Source: Cupriavidus sp. YR651 (GTDB taxonomy: Bacteria > Pseudomonadota > Gammaproteobacteria > Burkholderiales > Burkholderiaceae). Taken from it: a stretch of 64,000 bases of DNA. The number at the start of each line of letters is the position of its first letter. Position 1 is the first letter of the stretch. The stretch is taken from NCBI RefSeq assembly GCF_900101625.1, contig NZ_FMYZ01000002.1:62001-126000 (forward strand), given 5' to 3'. The notes beneath the pieces are model-generated. The model had not been told where the DNA came from and made no database searches. It saw only the letters and a list, made by a program, of their open reading frames with translations. Positions 55,520-64,000 of the stretch are shown here, piece by piece. The translations under genes and the position numbers were made by a program.

Positions 55520-56374
55520 ATGGAATACGCCGCCATTGCCTTCCGACGCTGGGCCGCGCGCGGCGCCCATTTCGGGTGTATCGCCGCGTTCGTCGCGTTC
55601 TGCGCGTTTCCGTTCTACTGGATGCTGATCACCACCTTCAAGGATGTCCATGACCTGATCGACACCGCCAACAATCCGTTTCTCTTCAACCTGCCGCCCA
55701 CGCTGGAGAACCTGCGGGTTCTGTTTGGCGAGACCCGCTACGTGCGCTGGGTGTTCAATACGCTGGTCGTCGGCGTGGGCGTGGTGGTGATCACGCTGTT
55801 GCTCGCGGTGCCCGCCGGCTACAGCCTGGCGCGCCTGTCGGGGCGGTGGGGGCGGCAGTGGGCCATTGGCATCTTCCTGACCTACCTCGTTCCCCCCACC
55901 ATCCTGTTCATCCCGTTCTCGCGCATCATCGGGGCGCTGGGCCTGCAGGACTCGCTCTGGTCACTGGTGCTTGTGTATCCCAGCTTCACGGTGCCGTTCT
56001 GCAGCTGGCTGATGATGGGGTTCTTCAAGGCGGTGCCGCGCGATATCGAGGAAGCCGCCATGATGGACGGCCTGAGTCGCTTCGGCGCGTTCATGAAAGT
56101 GGTGGTGCCGTTATCGTCGAGCGGGATACTGACGGTGGTCATCTTCGCCATGACCCTGGCGATGCAGGAATTCGTCTACGCGCTGACCTTCATCACCACG
56201 TCTTCGCAATACACGGTAAGCGTCGGCGTGCCGACCTTCCTGGTGCGGGGTGACGTCTACTTCTGGGGCTCGCTGATGGGTGCGTGCCTGATCGTCAGCG
56301 TGCCGGTGGCCATGCTCTACAACGCCTTCGTCGACCGCTTCGTCGCCGGGTTTACCGTCGGAGCCGTGAAATAG
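55520..56374 (+). CDS. ABC transporter permease (MalG-like)
   Basis: Protein of 284 residues with about six helices and an EAA loop DIEEAAMMDGLSRFGAFMKVVVPLSS, matching MalG/UgpE-type permeases. Starts 1 nt after the first permease stop with GGAGGTGA upstream. Completes a four-gene importer with no catabolic gene attached. Confidence 0.92.
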   Translation: MEYAAIAFRRWAARGAHFGCIAAFVAFCAFPFYWMLITTFKDVHDLIDTANNPFLFNLPPTLENLRVLFGETRYVRWVFNTLVVGVGVVVITLLLAVPAGYSLARLSGRWGRQWAIGIFLTYLVPPTILFIPFSRIIGALGLQDSLWSLVLVYPSFTVPFCSWLMMGFFKAVPRDIEEAAMMDGLSRFGAFMKVVVPLSSSGILTVVIFAMTLAMQEFVYALTFITTSSQYTVSVGVPTFLVRGDVYFWGSLMGACLIVSVPVAMLYNAFVDRFVAGFTVGAVK

Positions 56375-56381
56375 CGCGGGG

Positions 56382-56576
56382 CTACAGCAGCTTGCCGATC
56401 AGCAGCGCGGCCAGCGACAGGATGATCGTCGAGGCGAATGGCAGCACGTAGTCGCGGCCGAACAGCCGGAATCGCACATCGCCCGGCAGGCGTCCAAGAC
56501 CGATCTTCTGCAGCCACGGCAACGCGGCAGACAGCACGATCACGCAGAGAAAGATGGTGAAGGTCCAGCGCAGCAT
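56382..56576 (-). CDS. DUF2905 membrane protein
   Basis: Protein of 64 residues: two hydrophobic helices around GLGRLPGDVRFRLFGRDYVLPFASTI, split by the conserved GRLPGD motif of DUF2905. Function unknown. Encoded 6 nt after the methyltransferase gene on the same strand, so co-transcribed. Confidence 0.8.
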   Translation of the reverse strand: MLRWTFTIFLCVIVLSAALPWLQKIGLGRLPGDVRFRLFGRDYVLPFASTIILSLAALLIGKLL

Positions 56577-56582
56577 GATGCG

Positions 56583-57779
56583 TTACAGCGCGTGACTGCG
56601 GTCGCCGCGCGCGAACCCGGCGAGCGGCAGGGCGGCGTCGATCCCGCGCGCGAGGGCGATGACCTTGAACAGTTCGCCCATCTCGGCCTCCGACAACAGC
56701 TTCTGCACCGCATTGGCTTGCGGCAGGAAGGCGCGTGCATCGGACGGGTCCAGCTCCATCAGCAGGTCCGTGATACCCGCGTTCATCAGGAACCGCGCCT
56801 GGGACGCAAATCCGCTCACCTCCAGCCCCGCGTCCACGGCCGCATGCGCGATGCTGCTGAAGTTCACGTGTGCCGTAATGTCCTGCAGCCCGGGATACAG
56901 GAACGGATCGGGATGCGCGTGGTGGCGGTAGTGGCACATCAGCGTACCGCCCGCGCGCTGCGGATGGTAGTACTCCGCCGCCGGGAAGCCGTAGTCGATG
57001 AAGAACGCCGCGCCGCGCGCGAGCATCGCGCCCACCGCCCGGGCAAATCCTTCGGCTTCGGCATGCGTTTCGGTGACCACATCATGGTCGCCGGGGATCG
57101 CGTGCAGCGCCTCGGGCACGGCGTGGTCGGGCACCAGCCGGTCTTCATACCTGAACGCATGGGCGCCCTCGCTGCCGGCCACGCTGTGGGCCACGCCGCG
57201 CTCGTGCCAGCGACCGCCCGTGCGGGCAAACAGGCGCACCGGCATCGCGTCCAGCACCTCGTTGCCGACGATCACGCCTTCGAAGTGCTCGGGCAGCGCA
57301 TCGAGCCAGGTTACGCGGCCGGCGAGGTGCGGCGCTCGCGCGGTCAGCGTTTCCTGCTGGCGCACCCGCAGTTCTCCGGACAGTTCGACGATGCAGTACT
57401 CGTCGGGCAGGGCGCCCTCGGCTTCCAGCGCCAGCAGCAAGTCGGCCGCCAGGCGACCGGTGCCGGCGCCGAATTCCAGCAGCCGGGGCAGGTTCATGGC
57501 GACCAGCGGCGCAATCTGGCGTGCCAGCGTGCGGGCGAAGAATGGGGTCAGTTCGGGGGCGGTGATGAAGTCGCTGCCGTCGCGGACATCGCGGCCAAAC
57601 TTGGCCGAGCCGCCGCTGTAGTAGCCCAGCCGCGGGGCGTAGAGCGCCAGCGACATGTACCGGTCAAAGCCGATCCAGCCGCCGGCCGCATCGATGGCGT
57701 CGCCGATAGAGGTGGAAAGTGCCCTGGAGGCGGCCAGCGCGTCCGCGGGGGGAAGGGGTAGACTAGCGACTTTCTGCAT
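56583..57779 (-). CDS. MidA/NDUFAF7-like SAM-dependent methyltransferase
   Basis: Protein of 398 residues of the COG1565 family. Marks: FDRYMSLALYAPRLGYYSGG, DFITAPELTPFFARTLARQ, SAM-binding LLEFGAGTGRLAADLLLAL, GNEVLDAMPVRLF and FIDYGFPAAEYYHPQRAGGT. The eukaryotic homologue dimethylates an arginine in complex I; whether the bacterial protein does the same is unproven. An NDUFA9-like gene lies 8 kb away. ATG at 57779, divergent from the SDR gene with 16 bp between starts. Confidence 0.9.
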   Translation of the reverse strand: MQKVASLPLPPADALAASRALSTSIGDAIDAAGGWIGFDRYMSLALYAPRLGYYSGGSAKFGRDVRDGSDFITAPELTPFFARTLARQIAPLVAMNLPRLLEFGAGTGRLAADLLLALEAEGALPDEYCIVELSGELRVRQQETLTARAPHLAGRVTWLDALPEHFEGVIVGNEVLDAMPVRLFARTGGRWHERGVAHSVAGSEGAHAFRYEDRLVPDHAVPEALHAIPGDHDVVTETHAEAEGFARAVGAMLARGAAFFIDYGFPAAEYYHPQRAGGTLMCHYRHHAHPDPFLYPGLQDITAHVNFSSIAHAAVDAGLEVSGFASQARFLMNAGITDLLMELDPSDARAFLPQANAVQKLLSEAEMGELFKVIALARGIDAALPLAGFARGDRSHAL

Positions 57780-57795
57780 ACCGCGAATTGTAGCA

Positions 57796-58614
57796 ATGCC
57801 AGACTCTTTGACTCCCGGTGCCGTCGGCGCCAAATCCGGCGCCTCGCGCGGCGTGGCGCTGGTCACCGGCGCGGCGCGTCGCCTGGGCCGTGCCATCGCC
57901 CTGGAGCTTGCCACGCAAGGCTGGGACGTGGCCGTCCACTGCAACCGGTCGCGCGAGGAAGCCGACGCGCTCGCCGTGCAGATCCGTGGCCTGGGGCGCC
58001 GCGCCGCGGTGCTGCAGGCGGACCTGTCCGACGAAGCCGCCACCGGGCGCCTGATCGCCGCCTGTGTCGAGGCGCTGGGCGTGCCGACCTGCCTGGTCAA
58101 TAATGCGTCGCTGTTCCAGTACGACGTGGCGACCAGCTTCTCGTATGCCTCGCTCGATACCCATATGCGCACCAACGTGGCCGCCCCTTTGCTGCTGGCG
58201 CGTGAGATGCACAAGGCGCTTGGCGCCGATGGCAACGAGACCGACCAGCGTGGCGTGGTGATCAACCTGCTGGACCAGAAGCTGGACAACCTGAACCCGG
58301 ATTTCCTGTCCTACACGCTGTCCAAGGCGGCGTTGCAGACGGCCACGCTGCAACTGGCGCAGGCACTTGCGCCGCGCCTGCGCGTGGTGGGCGTGGCACC
58401 GGGCATCACGCTGGTGTCCGGCGACCAGACCGATCCGGGCTTCGTGCGCGCCCATGGGATGACCCCGCTGGGCAAGTCCTCCACACCGGACGATATCGCC
58501 CAGGCCGTGGCCTACCTGGCCATCGCCCGGGCCGTGACCGGCACCACGCTGTACGTCGACGGTGGCCAGCATCTGATGCCGCTGGCCCGCGACGTGATGT
58601 TCCTGACCGAGTAA
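57796..58614 (+). CDS. SDR oxidoreductase, pteridine-reductase-like
   Basis: Protein of 272 residues: nucleotide-binding TGAARRLGRAIALELA, VNNASLFQYD and catalytic YTLSKAA (YxxxK). The TGxxxRxG form with Arg points to the FolM/PTR1-like branch acting on pteridines. It sits before folB, supporting a pterin role, but this is inference. Divergent from the MidA-like gene. Confidence 0.82.
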   Translation: MPDSLTPGAVGAKSGASRGVALVTGAARRLGRAIALELATQGWDVAVHCNRSREEADALAVQIRGLGRRAAVLQADLSDEAATGRLIAACVEALGVPTCLVNNASLFQYDVATSFSYASLDTHMRTNVAAPLLLAREMHKALGADGNETDQRGVVINLLDQKLDNLNPDFLSYTLSKAALQTATLQLAQALAPRLRVVGVAPGITLVSGDQTDPGFVRAHGMTPLGKSSTPDDIAQAVAYLAIARAVTGTTLYVDGGQHLMPLARDVMFLTE

Positions 58615-58616
58615 GC

Positions 58617-58651
58617 CGCGCGCGGGCCTTGTTCCAGGCCGCGCGCGTTTT
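58617..58651 (+). terminator. Intrinsic terminator after SDR gene
   Basis: CGCGCGC-g-GGCCT stem with AGGCC-GCGCGCG across a 6-nt loop, followed by TTTTG. It lies 3 nt after the stop codon. Confidence 0.65.
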
Positions 58652-58703
58652 GATCGTTGTTCGATTGCCGTTTGTTTCCGATTCCCCTGTCTGACGCGCT
58701 GCC

Positions 58704-59102
58704 ATGACCTTTGCCGCCCTTTCCCATCCCAGCCTGCAAAACTGCCGCCGCATGTTCCTGCGCAACTACGAAGTGCAGATCAACATCGGCGTGCACGAAT
58801 TCGAAAAGAAGGGCGAGCAGCGCGTGCTGGTCAATATCGACCTGTTCGTGCCGCTGGCCCAGAGCACGCCCCAGGCCGACAAGCTCGAAGAAGTCGTGGA
58901 CTACGACTTCATGCGCAACACCGTGGCTGCGCGCATGGCCCAGGGCCACATCCACCTTCAGGAAACGCTCTGCGACGACGTGGCACGCGCGATGCTCCAG
59001 CATCCGAAGGTGCGTGCCGTGCGCGTGTCCACGGAAAAGCCGGACGTCTACCCGGATTGCGATTCGGTCGGCGTGGAGGTTTTCCACGTCAAGCAGGCCT
59101 GA
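58704..59102 (+). CDS. folB: Dihydroneopterin aldolase family protein
   Basis: Protein of 132 residues with the T-fold pattern: MFLRNYEVQINIGVHEFEKKGEQRVLVNIDLFVPL, then VDYDFMRN and LQETLCDDVARAML. It should make 6-hydroxymethyl-dihydropterin for folate. N-terminal 15 residues precede the conserved domain. Followed by a terminator-like hairpin and ttcA. Confidence 0.87.
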   Translation: MTFAALSHPSLQNCRRMFLRNYEVQINIGVHEFEKKGEQRVLVNIDLFVPLAQSTPQADKLEEVVDYDFMRNTVAARMAQGHIHLQETLCDDVARAMLQHPKVRAVRVSTEKPDVYPDCDSVGVEVFHVKQA

Positions 59103-59123
59103 GGGCGCCTCAAGTAGAATAAC

Positions 59124-59157
59124 GGCCCGTTCTTCGGGTCCGCGCCGGGTCCGTTTT
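59124..59157 (+). terminator. Imperfect terminator after folB
   Basis: ACGGCCCG can pair with CGGGTCCGT (one mismatch) around a 12-nt loop that contains a direct repeat CGGGTCCG; five Ts follow. It lies 22 nt after the folB stop. Confidence 0.5.
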
Positions 59158-59188
59158 TGAGGCCCGCCTCTTGCATCAGGTATCTCCC

Positions 59189-60133
59189 ATGAGTCACTCC
59201 GCTAACTTCTATCGCCTCGAAACCCGCTTGCAGTCGTTGACCGGCAAGGCTATTGGCGACTTCGGCATGATCGAGGACGGCGATACCGTGCTGGTCTGCA
59301 TGAGCGGCGGCAAGGACTCCTACACGATGCTGTCGGTCCTGATGGCGCTACAGAAGCGCGCGCCCATCCAGTTCAAGCTGATCGCGATGAACCTGGACCA
59401 GAAACAGCCTGGTTTTCCGGAACACATCCTGCCGGAGTACCTGAAGTCGGTGGGCGTGGAGTACGTGATCGTGGAGGCGGACACCTATTCGATCGTCAAG
59501 GAGAAGGTGCCGGAGGGCAAGACCACGTGCTCGCTGTGCTCGCGCCTGCGTCGCGGAGTGATCTACCGTACGGCCAAGGAGCTGGGCGCCAACAAGATCG
59601 CGCTGGGCCATCATCGCGACGACATCGTCCAGACCTTCTTCCTGAACATGTTCTTCGGCGGCAAGATGAAGGCGATGCCGCCCAAGCTGTCGACCGACGA
59701 TGGCCAGCACATCGTGATCCGCCCGCTGGCCTATTGCGCGGAGAAGGACATTGCGTCGTACGCGCGCGCCATGGAATACCCGATCATTCCGTGCAACCTG
59801 TGCGGATCGCAGGAAAACCTGCAGCGCAAGAAAGTCAGCGAGATGTTGCAGGGCTGGGAGCGCGAGAACCCCGGCCGTATCGACAATATCTTTGCGTCGC
59901 TGCGCAACGTCGTGCCGTCCCACCTGGCCGATACCGAGCTGTTCCCGTTCACGGGGCTGGCCACCGGCCTGGCCAAGATCGACGAGGCATCGCTGTTCGG
60001 CGAAACCACCTACAGCCAGCAGGCGCTGACGTTCACCGGCAGCACCGAGGCCAATCGCATGGAGTTCGTGCGATTCGATCGCCCGGCCAAGGCGCCGGCC
60101 AGTCCGGAGCAGGCACAGGCCGGCGCGGATTGA
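59189..60133 (+). CDS. ttcA: tRNA 2-thiocytidine synthetase TtcA
   Basis: Protein of 314 residues: PP-loop [12 protein letters not shown], two CxxC motifs (CSLC and CNLC) that hold the 4Fe-4S cluster, and [21 protein letters not shown]. It thiolates C32 of some tRNAs. ATG at 59189 ([11 protein letters not shown]). Confidence 0.95.
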   Translation: MSHSANFYRLETRLQSLTGKAIGDFGMIEDGDTVLVCMSGGKDSYTMLSVLMALQKRAPIQFKLIAMNLDQKQPGFPEHILPEYLKSVGVEYVIVEADTYSIVKEKVPEGKTTCSLCSRLRRGVIYRTAKELGANKIALGHHRDDIVQTFFLNMFFGGKMKAMPPKLSTDDGQHIVIRPLAYCAEKDIASYARAMEYPIIPCNLCGSQENLQRKKVSEMLQGWERENPGRIDNIFASLRNVVPSHLADTELFPFTGLATGLAKIDEASLFGETTYSQQALTFTGSTEANRMEFVRFDRPAKAPASPEQAQAGAD

Positions 60134-60197
60134 GTTCGAAGCCAGGACTTCACCAGCGCGATCCCGCCGGCCGTCAAGGCCGCATCCGCAAGACAGA

Positions 60198-60230
60198 ACG
60201 CCCGCATGCAAGCGGGCGTTTTGCTTTTTG
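60198..60230 (+). terminator. Intrinsic terminator after ttcA
   Basis: AACGCCCGC-atgcaa-GCGGGCGTT followed by TTGCTTTTT. Strong stem with two T-runs, 65 nt after the ttcA stop; convergent with the DUF6279 gene. Confidence 0.85.
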
Positions 60231-60333
60231 CCGTGCCGGCGATCACATCCGGCCCTGGCTGAAGGCCTTCGACTGAGGCCTACGACTGATGGCCTTCATT
60301 TCCCGCTGTCCATTGGGGCACCCCTTCCGTTCG

Positions 60334-61281
60334 TCACTTCGATGCCTGTGACGAGGCGCCGTTGCCCTCGCGCATCAGCGACCGCATATCGTCGATCCAC
60401 TTCTGGAAGCGGGTTGCCGCATGGACCTTCTGCTCCGGTGTGGTCAGGTTGGCGATCGTCACCGTCAGCGCCACGCCGGCCTGGCTGGCGGCCTGGTACG
60501 GCTGGGCGCGTTCGGCCGGCGGGCGCTGCCAGTGGTCGGCGTACTTGCGCAGCCGGTCTTCCACCTGCGGCTTGGGCGGATGCGTGGTTGACACCTCGCG
60601 GGCCAGCGCGACCCATTCCTGCTGGCGCTTCACGCGCTCGGCATAGCGCGTTTCCGCGCCCTGCATGTACGGCCCCATCGCGTCACGGATTGCCCGCTCC
60701 TGATCGTCGGAGAACCGCCCATAGACCAGCCTGGCGTAGTCCATGATCTTGTCGAAACGAGCCTCCGTGCGCGCCCCCGGGTCGGACTTGAGGTATTCCT
60801 TGCGATACTTCGCGTTGCTTTCCGCAAACTTCGATTCCATGCGCCTGATCTGGTCGGGCGCCAGCGTCAGCATCAGGTCGGCGAGGTCAGGCACCGCGTT
60901 CTCGAAGGCCTGGCGGCCCAGCCGCTGGGTGTCCTGCTGGATCTGGCGGACCATCGCCGCGTCCACCGGGCCGGTCACTTCGCCCTTGACCCGTGTGAGT
61001 ACGGTGGCGATCTCGGGCAACTGGGCCTGGCGGTGCCAGGCAAAGAACCGGGCGATGGCGTCCCGGGTCGGTGGTTCCTGGACGTCGGAGACATCCACAT
61101 AGCGATCCACCCACCAGTAGGCGAGCCGGTCACCCTGCTGGTAGCCCAGTTTCATGGCGTTGCAGCCACTCAGCGCCCCCACCAGCGTCGCGGCGATGGT
61201 AAATGCTGCAAACCATGCAAAAACGCGCTTCGGCCAAATGTGAACATAAGAAACGGCCTGCCGTCGGGTGCAAGTCACCAT
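60334..61281 (-). CDS. DUF6279-family lipoprotein
   Basis: Protein of about 315 residues. Signal helix RVFAWFAAFTIAATLVGAL followed by the lipobox LSGC, then KLGYQQGDRLAYWWVDRYVD, the opening typical of DUF6279. The rest is helical and charged (RRMESKFAESNAKYRKEYL). Inner- or outer-membrane lipoprotein of unknown role. ATG at 61281; other starts upstream are possible. Divergent from glmU. Confidence 0.8.
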   Translation of the reverse strand: MVTCTRRQAVSYVHIWPKRVFAWFAAFTIAATLVGALSGCNAMKLGYQQGDRLAYWWVDRYVDVSDVQEPPTRDAIARFFAWHRQAQLPEIATVLTRVKGEVTGPVDAAMVRQIQQDTQRLGRQAFENAVPDLADLMLTLAPDQIRRMESKFAESNAKYRKEYLKSDPGARTEARFDKIMDYARLVYGRFSDDQERAIRDAMGPYMQGAETRYAERVKRQQEWVALAREVSTTHPPKPQVEDRLRKYADHWQRPPAERAQPYQAASQAGVALTVTIANLTTPEQKVHAATRFQKWIDDMRSLMREGNGASSQASK

Positions 61282-61283
61282 GC

Positions 61284-61481
61284 TAAAATCGGCGCGCATG
61301 TTTTCCGTCGTGCCGGATCGCCCGCCAGCCCAGTCCTGGCAATGGCTTTGCGGGTTTGGTCGCAGCGCCGGCAGCCATCGGGCGCGCCAGGGCCGGAGGG
61401 CCCCGCGCAATGCCGGGCGCCTGGCATCGTGGCACGGAAATTCCAGCTTCTTCTCAGACACACTCACTTACGGACCTCCTT
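61284..61481. promoter_or_regulatory. glmU promoter region
   Basis: A 200-bp divergent spacer. TAAAAT (61284-61289) is a candidate -10 for glmU with about 190 nt of leader; no known RNA element is visible in the leader. Confidence 0.3.
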
Positions 61482-62846
61482 GTGAATATCGTCATTCTTG
61501 CCGCGGGCATGGGCAAACGGATGAACTCCGCACTCCCCAAGGTCCTGCACCCGGTCGCCGGACAGCCGATGCTGTCGCACGTGCTGGACACCGCCCGTAC
61601 CCTGTCGCCCACGCGACTCGTGGTGGTGGTCGGTCACGGTGCCGAGCGGGTCCGCGAAGCCGTTGGCGCGCAAGACGTCGCCTTTGCCGAACAGGCCCAG
61701 CAGCTGGGCACCGGGCACGCCGTCATGCAGGCACTGCCGTTGCTCGACGACAGCCAGCCCACGCTGGTCCTGTACGGCGATGTGCCCCTCACCACGGCGG
61801 CCACGTTGCGGAGCCTGGTCCACGCTGCCGGCAGCGAGCGCATGGGCGTGCTCACCGTCGAGATGCCCGATCCTACCGGATATGGCCGCATCGTACGGGA
61901 CGCCGCCGGGAACATCGTACGCATTGTCGAGCAGAAGGATGCCAGCGATGAAGTCCGCGCCATCCGCGAGATCAACACCGGCATCATCGTCTGCCCCACC
62001 GGCCACCTGCGCCGCTGGCTGAGCACGCTGCGCAACGACAACGCGCAAGGTGAGTACTACCTCACCGACACCATCGAACGCGCCGCCACGGAAGGGGTGG
62101 AGGTTGTGTCGGCCCAGCCGGCCGCGCTGTGGGAGACGCTGGGCGTCAACAGCAAGGTCCAGCTGGCCGAGGTCGAGCGCATCCACCAGCGCAACCTGGC
62201 GCAGCAACTGCTGGAAGCCGGCGTGACGCTGACGGACCCCGCGCGCATCGACGTGCGCGGCCAGCTGACCTGCGGGCGCGACGTGACCATCGACGTGGGC
62301 TGCGTGTTCGAAGGCCGCGTGCACCTGGAGGATGGCGTGCACATCGGGGCGAATTGCGTGATCCGCAACGCCACCGTCGGCGCCGGCACACGTATGCAAC
62401 CGTTCTGCCACATCGAGGAAGCAAAGATCGGGCCGGCCGGCCGGATCGGGCCGTATGCGCGCCTGCGTCCCGGTACGGAGCTGGGCGAGGATGTGCATAT
62501 CGGCAACTTCGTCGAGGTCAAGAACAGCCAGATCGCCGACCACAGCAAGGCCAATCACCTGGCCTACGTGGGCGATTCCACGGTGGGCCAGCGCGTCAAT
62601 ATCGGCGCGGGTACCATTACCTGCAACTACGATGGCGTCAACAAGCACCGTACCGTGATCGAGGACGACGTGTTTATCGGTTCCGACACGCAGCTGGTGG
62701 CGCCCGTGACGGTGCGCCGTGGCGCGACGATCGGCGCGGGCACGACGCTGACCAAGGAAGCCCCGGCGGACAAGCTGACGCTGTCGCGTTCGAAGCAGAT
62801 GACCGTGGACGCGTGGCAACGCCCGGTGAAGCAGCCCAAGCCATAA
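61482..62846 (+). CDS. glmU: GlmU: UDP-GlcNAc pyrophosphorylase / GlcN-1-P acetyltransferase
   Basis: Bifunctional enzyme of 454 residues. N-terminal nucleotidyltransferase with [20 protein letters not shown] and LYGDVPL; C-terminal left-handed beta-helix with repeated hexapeptides ([32 protein letters not shown]) and [24 protein letters not shown], the acetyl-CoA region. Makes UDP-GlcNAc for peptidoglycan and LPS. GTG start at 61482. glmS follows 96 nt later. Confidence 0.97.
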   Translation: MNIVILAAGMGKRMNSALPKVLHPVAGQPMLSHVLDTARTLSPTRLVVVVGHGAERVREAVGAQDVAFAEQAQQLGTGHAVMQALPLLDDSQPTLVLYGDVPLTTAATLRSLVHAAGSERMGVLTVEMPDPTGYGRIVRDAAGNIVRIVEQKDASDEVRAIREINTGIIVCPTGHLRRWLSTLRNDNAQGEYYLTDTIERAATEGVEVVSAQPAALWETLGVNSKVQLAEVERIHQRNLAQQLLEAGVTLTDPARIDVRGQLTCGRDVTIDVGCVFEGRVHLEDGVHIGANCVIRNATVGAGTRMQPFCHIEEAKIGPAGRIGPYARLRPGTELGEDVHIGNFVEVKNSQIADHSKANHLAYVGDSTVGQRVNIGAGTITCNYDGVNKHRTVIEDDVFIGSDTQLVAPVTVRRGATIGAGTTLTKEAPADKLTLSRSKQMTVDAWQRPVKQPKP

Positions 62847-62867
62847 ACGCGATTCCATCGCGAAGCG

Positions 62868-62891
62868 GGCCCGGCGTCGGGCCCGACAATC
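62868..62891 (+). other. GC hairpin between glmU and glmS
   Basis: CGGGCCCG-gcgt-CGGGCCCG forms an 8-bp stem without a following T-run. It may slow polymerase or stabilise the transcript rather than terminate; glmU and glmS may still be one unit. Confidence 0.4.
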
Positions 62892-62942
62892 ATTCAGTGA
62901 CAGGGCGCGCGGGACGTGCGCGCCAAATCGGGGGGTCCCAGC

Positions 62943-64000
62943 ATGTGTGGCATCGTCGGCGCGGTTTCCAACCGCAATATTGTTCCGGTCCTGATCGAGG
63001 GCCTGCGTCGCCTCGAGTACCGTGGCTATGATTCCTGCGGCGTGGCCGTGGTGCGCGATGACATGCTCGAGCGTGCCCGTACCGTGTCGCGCGTGGCCGA
63101 TCTCGACACCCAGACGCAATCGTCCGGCCTGGCAGGCCATCTGGGCATCGCCCACACGCGCTGGGCGACGCACGGCAAGCCCGATACGATCAACGCCCAC
63201 CCGCATTTCTCGGACGAAACCATCGCGCTGGTGCACAACGGCATCATCGAGAACTACGAGCCGCTGCGCGACGAACTGCGCGCGGTGGGCTACGGCTTCG
63301 AGTCGCAGACCGATACCGAGGTGGTGGCCCACCTGGTTCACCAGGCCTACACCTATCCGAGCAGCGCCACGCGTGGCGACCTGTTCGGCTCCGTCCGCGC
63401 GGTCACCAAGCGCCTGCATGGCGCCTACGCCATTGCCGTAGTGGCCAAGGACCAGCCCGACGTCGTGGTGGGCGCCCGCGCCGGGTCGCCGCTGGTGGTG
63501 GCGCTGGGCGAGGGCGAGTCGTTCCTCGCATCCGATGCGCTGGCCGTGGCCGGCACCGCCAACCGGATCATTTATCTGGAAGAGGGCGATGTGGTGGAAC
63601 TCACGCGCGCCGGCGCCACGATCCACGACGCAAACGACATCGAAGTCCAGCGCGAGGCGCGCGTGGTGGAAACCCACGCCGCCGCGGTGGAACTGGGTCC
63701 GTATCGCCATTTCATGCAGAAGGAAATCTTCGAGCAGCCGCGTGCGCTGGGCGATACGCTGGAAGGCATCGCCGCCATCACGCCGGACCTGTTCGGCGAG
63801 ACCGCCGCGTCTGTGTTCGCGGGGATCGACAGCGTGCTGATCCTGGCCTGCGGCACCAGCTACTACTCGGGCTGCACGGCCAAGTACTGGCTGGAGTCCG
63901 TGGCGAAGATCCCGACGCAGGTGGAAGTGGCCAGCGAGTACCGCTACCGCGACACCGTGCCGAACCCGCGCGCGCTGGTGGTGGTGATCTCGCAATCGGG
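62943..64000 (+). CDS. glmS: Glutamine:fructose-6-P aminotransferase GlmS, 5' part
   Basis: The gene runs off the right edge after about 352 codons. Cys2 of MCGIVGAVS is the glutaminase nucleophile; [25 protein letters not shown] and NAHPHF follow. The first SIS (isomerase) domain begins near [20 protein letters not shown]. It makes glucosamine-6-P, the substrate feeding glmU. I see no glmS ribozyme in the 96-nt leader. Confidence 0.96.
   Translation, partial: MCGIVGAVSNRNIVPVLIEGLRRLEYRGYDSCGVAVVRDDMLERARTVSRVADLDTQTQSSGLAGHLGIAHTRWATHGKPDTINAHPHFSDETIALVHNGIIENYEPLRDELRAVGYGFESQTDTEVVAHLVHQAYTYPSSATRGDLFGSVRAVTKRLHGAYAIAVVAKDQPDVVVGARAGSPLVVALGEGESFLASDALAVAGTANRIIYLEEGDVVELTRAGATIHDANDIEVQREARVVETHAAAVELGPYRHFMQKEIFEQPRALGDTLEGIAAITPDLFGETAASVFAGIDSVLILACGTSYYSGCTAKYWLESVAKIPTQVEVASEYRYRDTVPNPRALVVVISQS

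Noticed and set aside
62847..62942. glmS ribozyme
   Set aside because: The leader is only 96 nt, has a single GC hairpin and none of the ribozyme core; such ribozymes are typical of Gram-positive bacteria.
61464..63995. Open frame of 843 codons on the minus strand
   Set aside because: Antisense to glmU and glmS, which are unmistakable. Composition (Arg, His, Ala, Gly) is that of a reverse-strand shadow.

Overview
The window is GC-rich, densely coded chromosomal DNA from a betaproteobacterium of the family Burkholderiaceae, most likely Cupriavidus or a close Ralstonia relative. The clues are a RegB/RegA (RoxS/RoxR) redox pair, metX-metW, long ThiE proteins, a Kdo hydroxylase, PPK2, DUF6279 and PGDYG proteins, and an SAH riboswitch before ahcY. 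I see no rRNA, tRNA, CRISPR array, prophage or insertion sequence. Nearly all genes are housekeeping or core accessory genes. The most interesting content is in the leader RNAs.

Layout. 1-5.7 kb: the start of a YcnI-like gene, an orphan membrane-anchored protein, the roxS-roxR redox two-component pair, a PCu(A)C copper chaperone, a LysR regulator, and an ECF sigma / zinc anti-sigma / CWC-protein operon. 5.9-15.7 kb: argB, a HAD nucleotidase, slmA, metX-metW with an EamA transporter behind a SAM-II-type leader, a thioesterase, an AmpG-like permease, an M48 protease and a small periplasmic protein. 15.7-21.7 kb: argC, xth, pyrE, a patatin, ppk2 and dapF. 21.7-26.2 kb: two tandem lipid A acyltransferases, metK with its own structured leader, and a Kdo hydroxylase. 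26.2-33.2 kb: aldehyde dehydrogenase, GMC oxidoreductase, a chemoreceptor and an AidB-like acyl-CoA dehydrogenase.

33.4-41.1 kb: thiamine synthesis (TPP riboswitch, thiC-thiO-thiS-thiG-thiE, and thiD on the other strand), with a PaaI-type thioesterase, a 120-bp MITE-like repeat and a PGDYG protein between. 41.2-46.1 kb: SAH riboswitch, ahcY, a four-TM protein, metF, a TfoX-N protein, a Mut7-C RNase-like protein and 5-formyl-THF cyclo-ligase. 46.2-51.9 kb: lytic transglycosylase, NDUFA9-like reductase, glutathione transferase, cca and a universal stress protein. 52-56.4 kb: a four-gene ABC importer. 56.4-64 kb: DUF2905, a MidA-like methyltransferase, an SDR and folB, ttcA, a DUF6279 lipoprotein, glmU and the 5' part of glmS.

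How the genes fit together. The methionine/SAM/one-carbon cycle is spread over the window (metX-metW, metK, ahcY, metF, cyclo-ligase, folB). Three of its transcription units begin with recognisable or probable SAM/SAH-sensing RNAs. The metX leader is unusual: the SAM-II-like pseudoknot is split by a large inserted stem and is followed by a classical terminator, and an 8-nt aptamer segment is complementary to the base of that terminator. The metK leader has a second, more divergent SAM-II-like fold followed by a helix that can hide the Shine-Dalgarno sequence. All assignments rest on reading the sequence; no database search was run.
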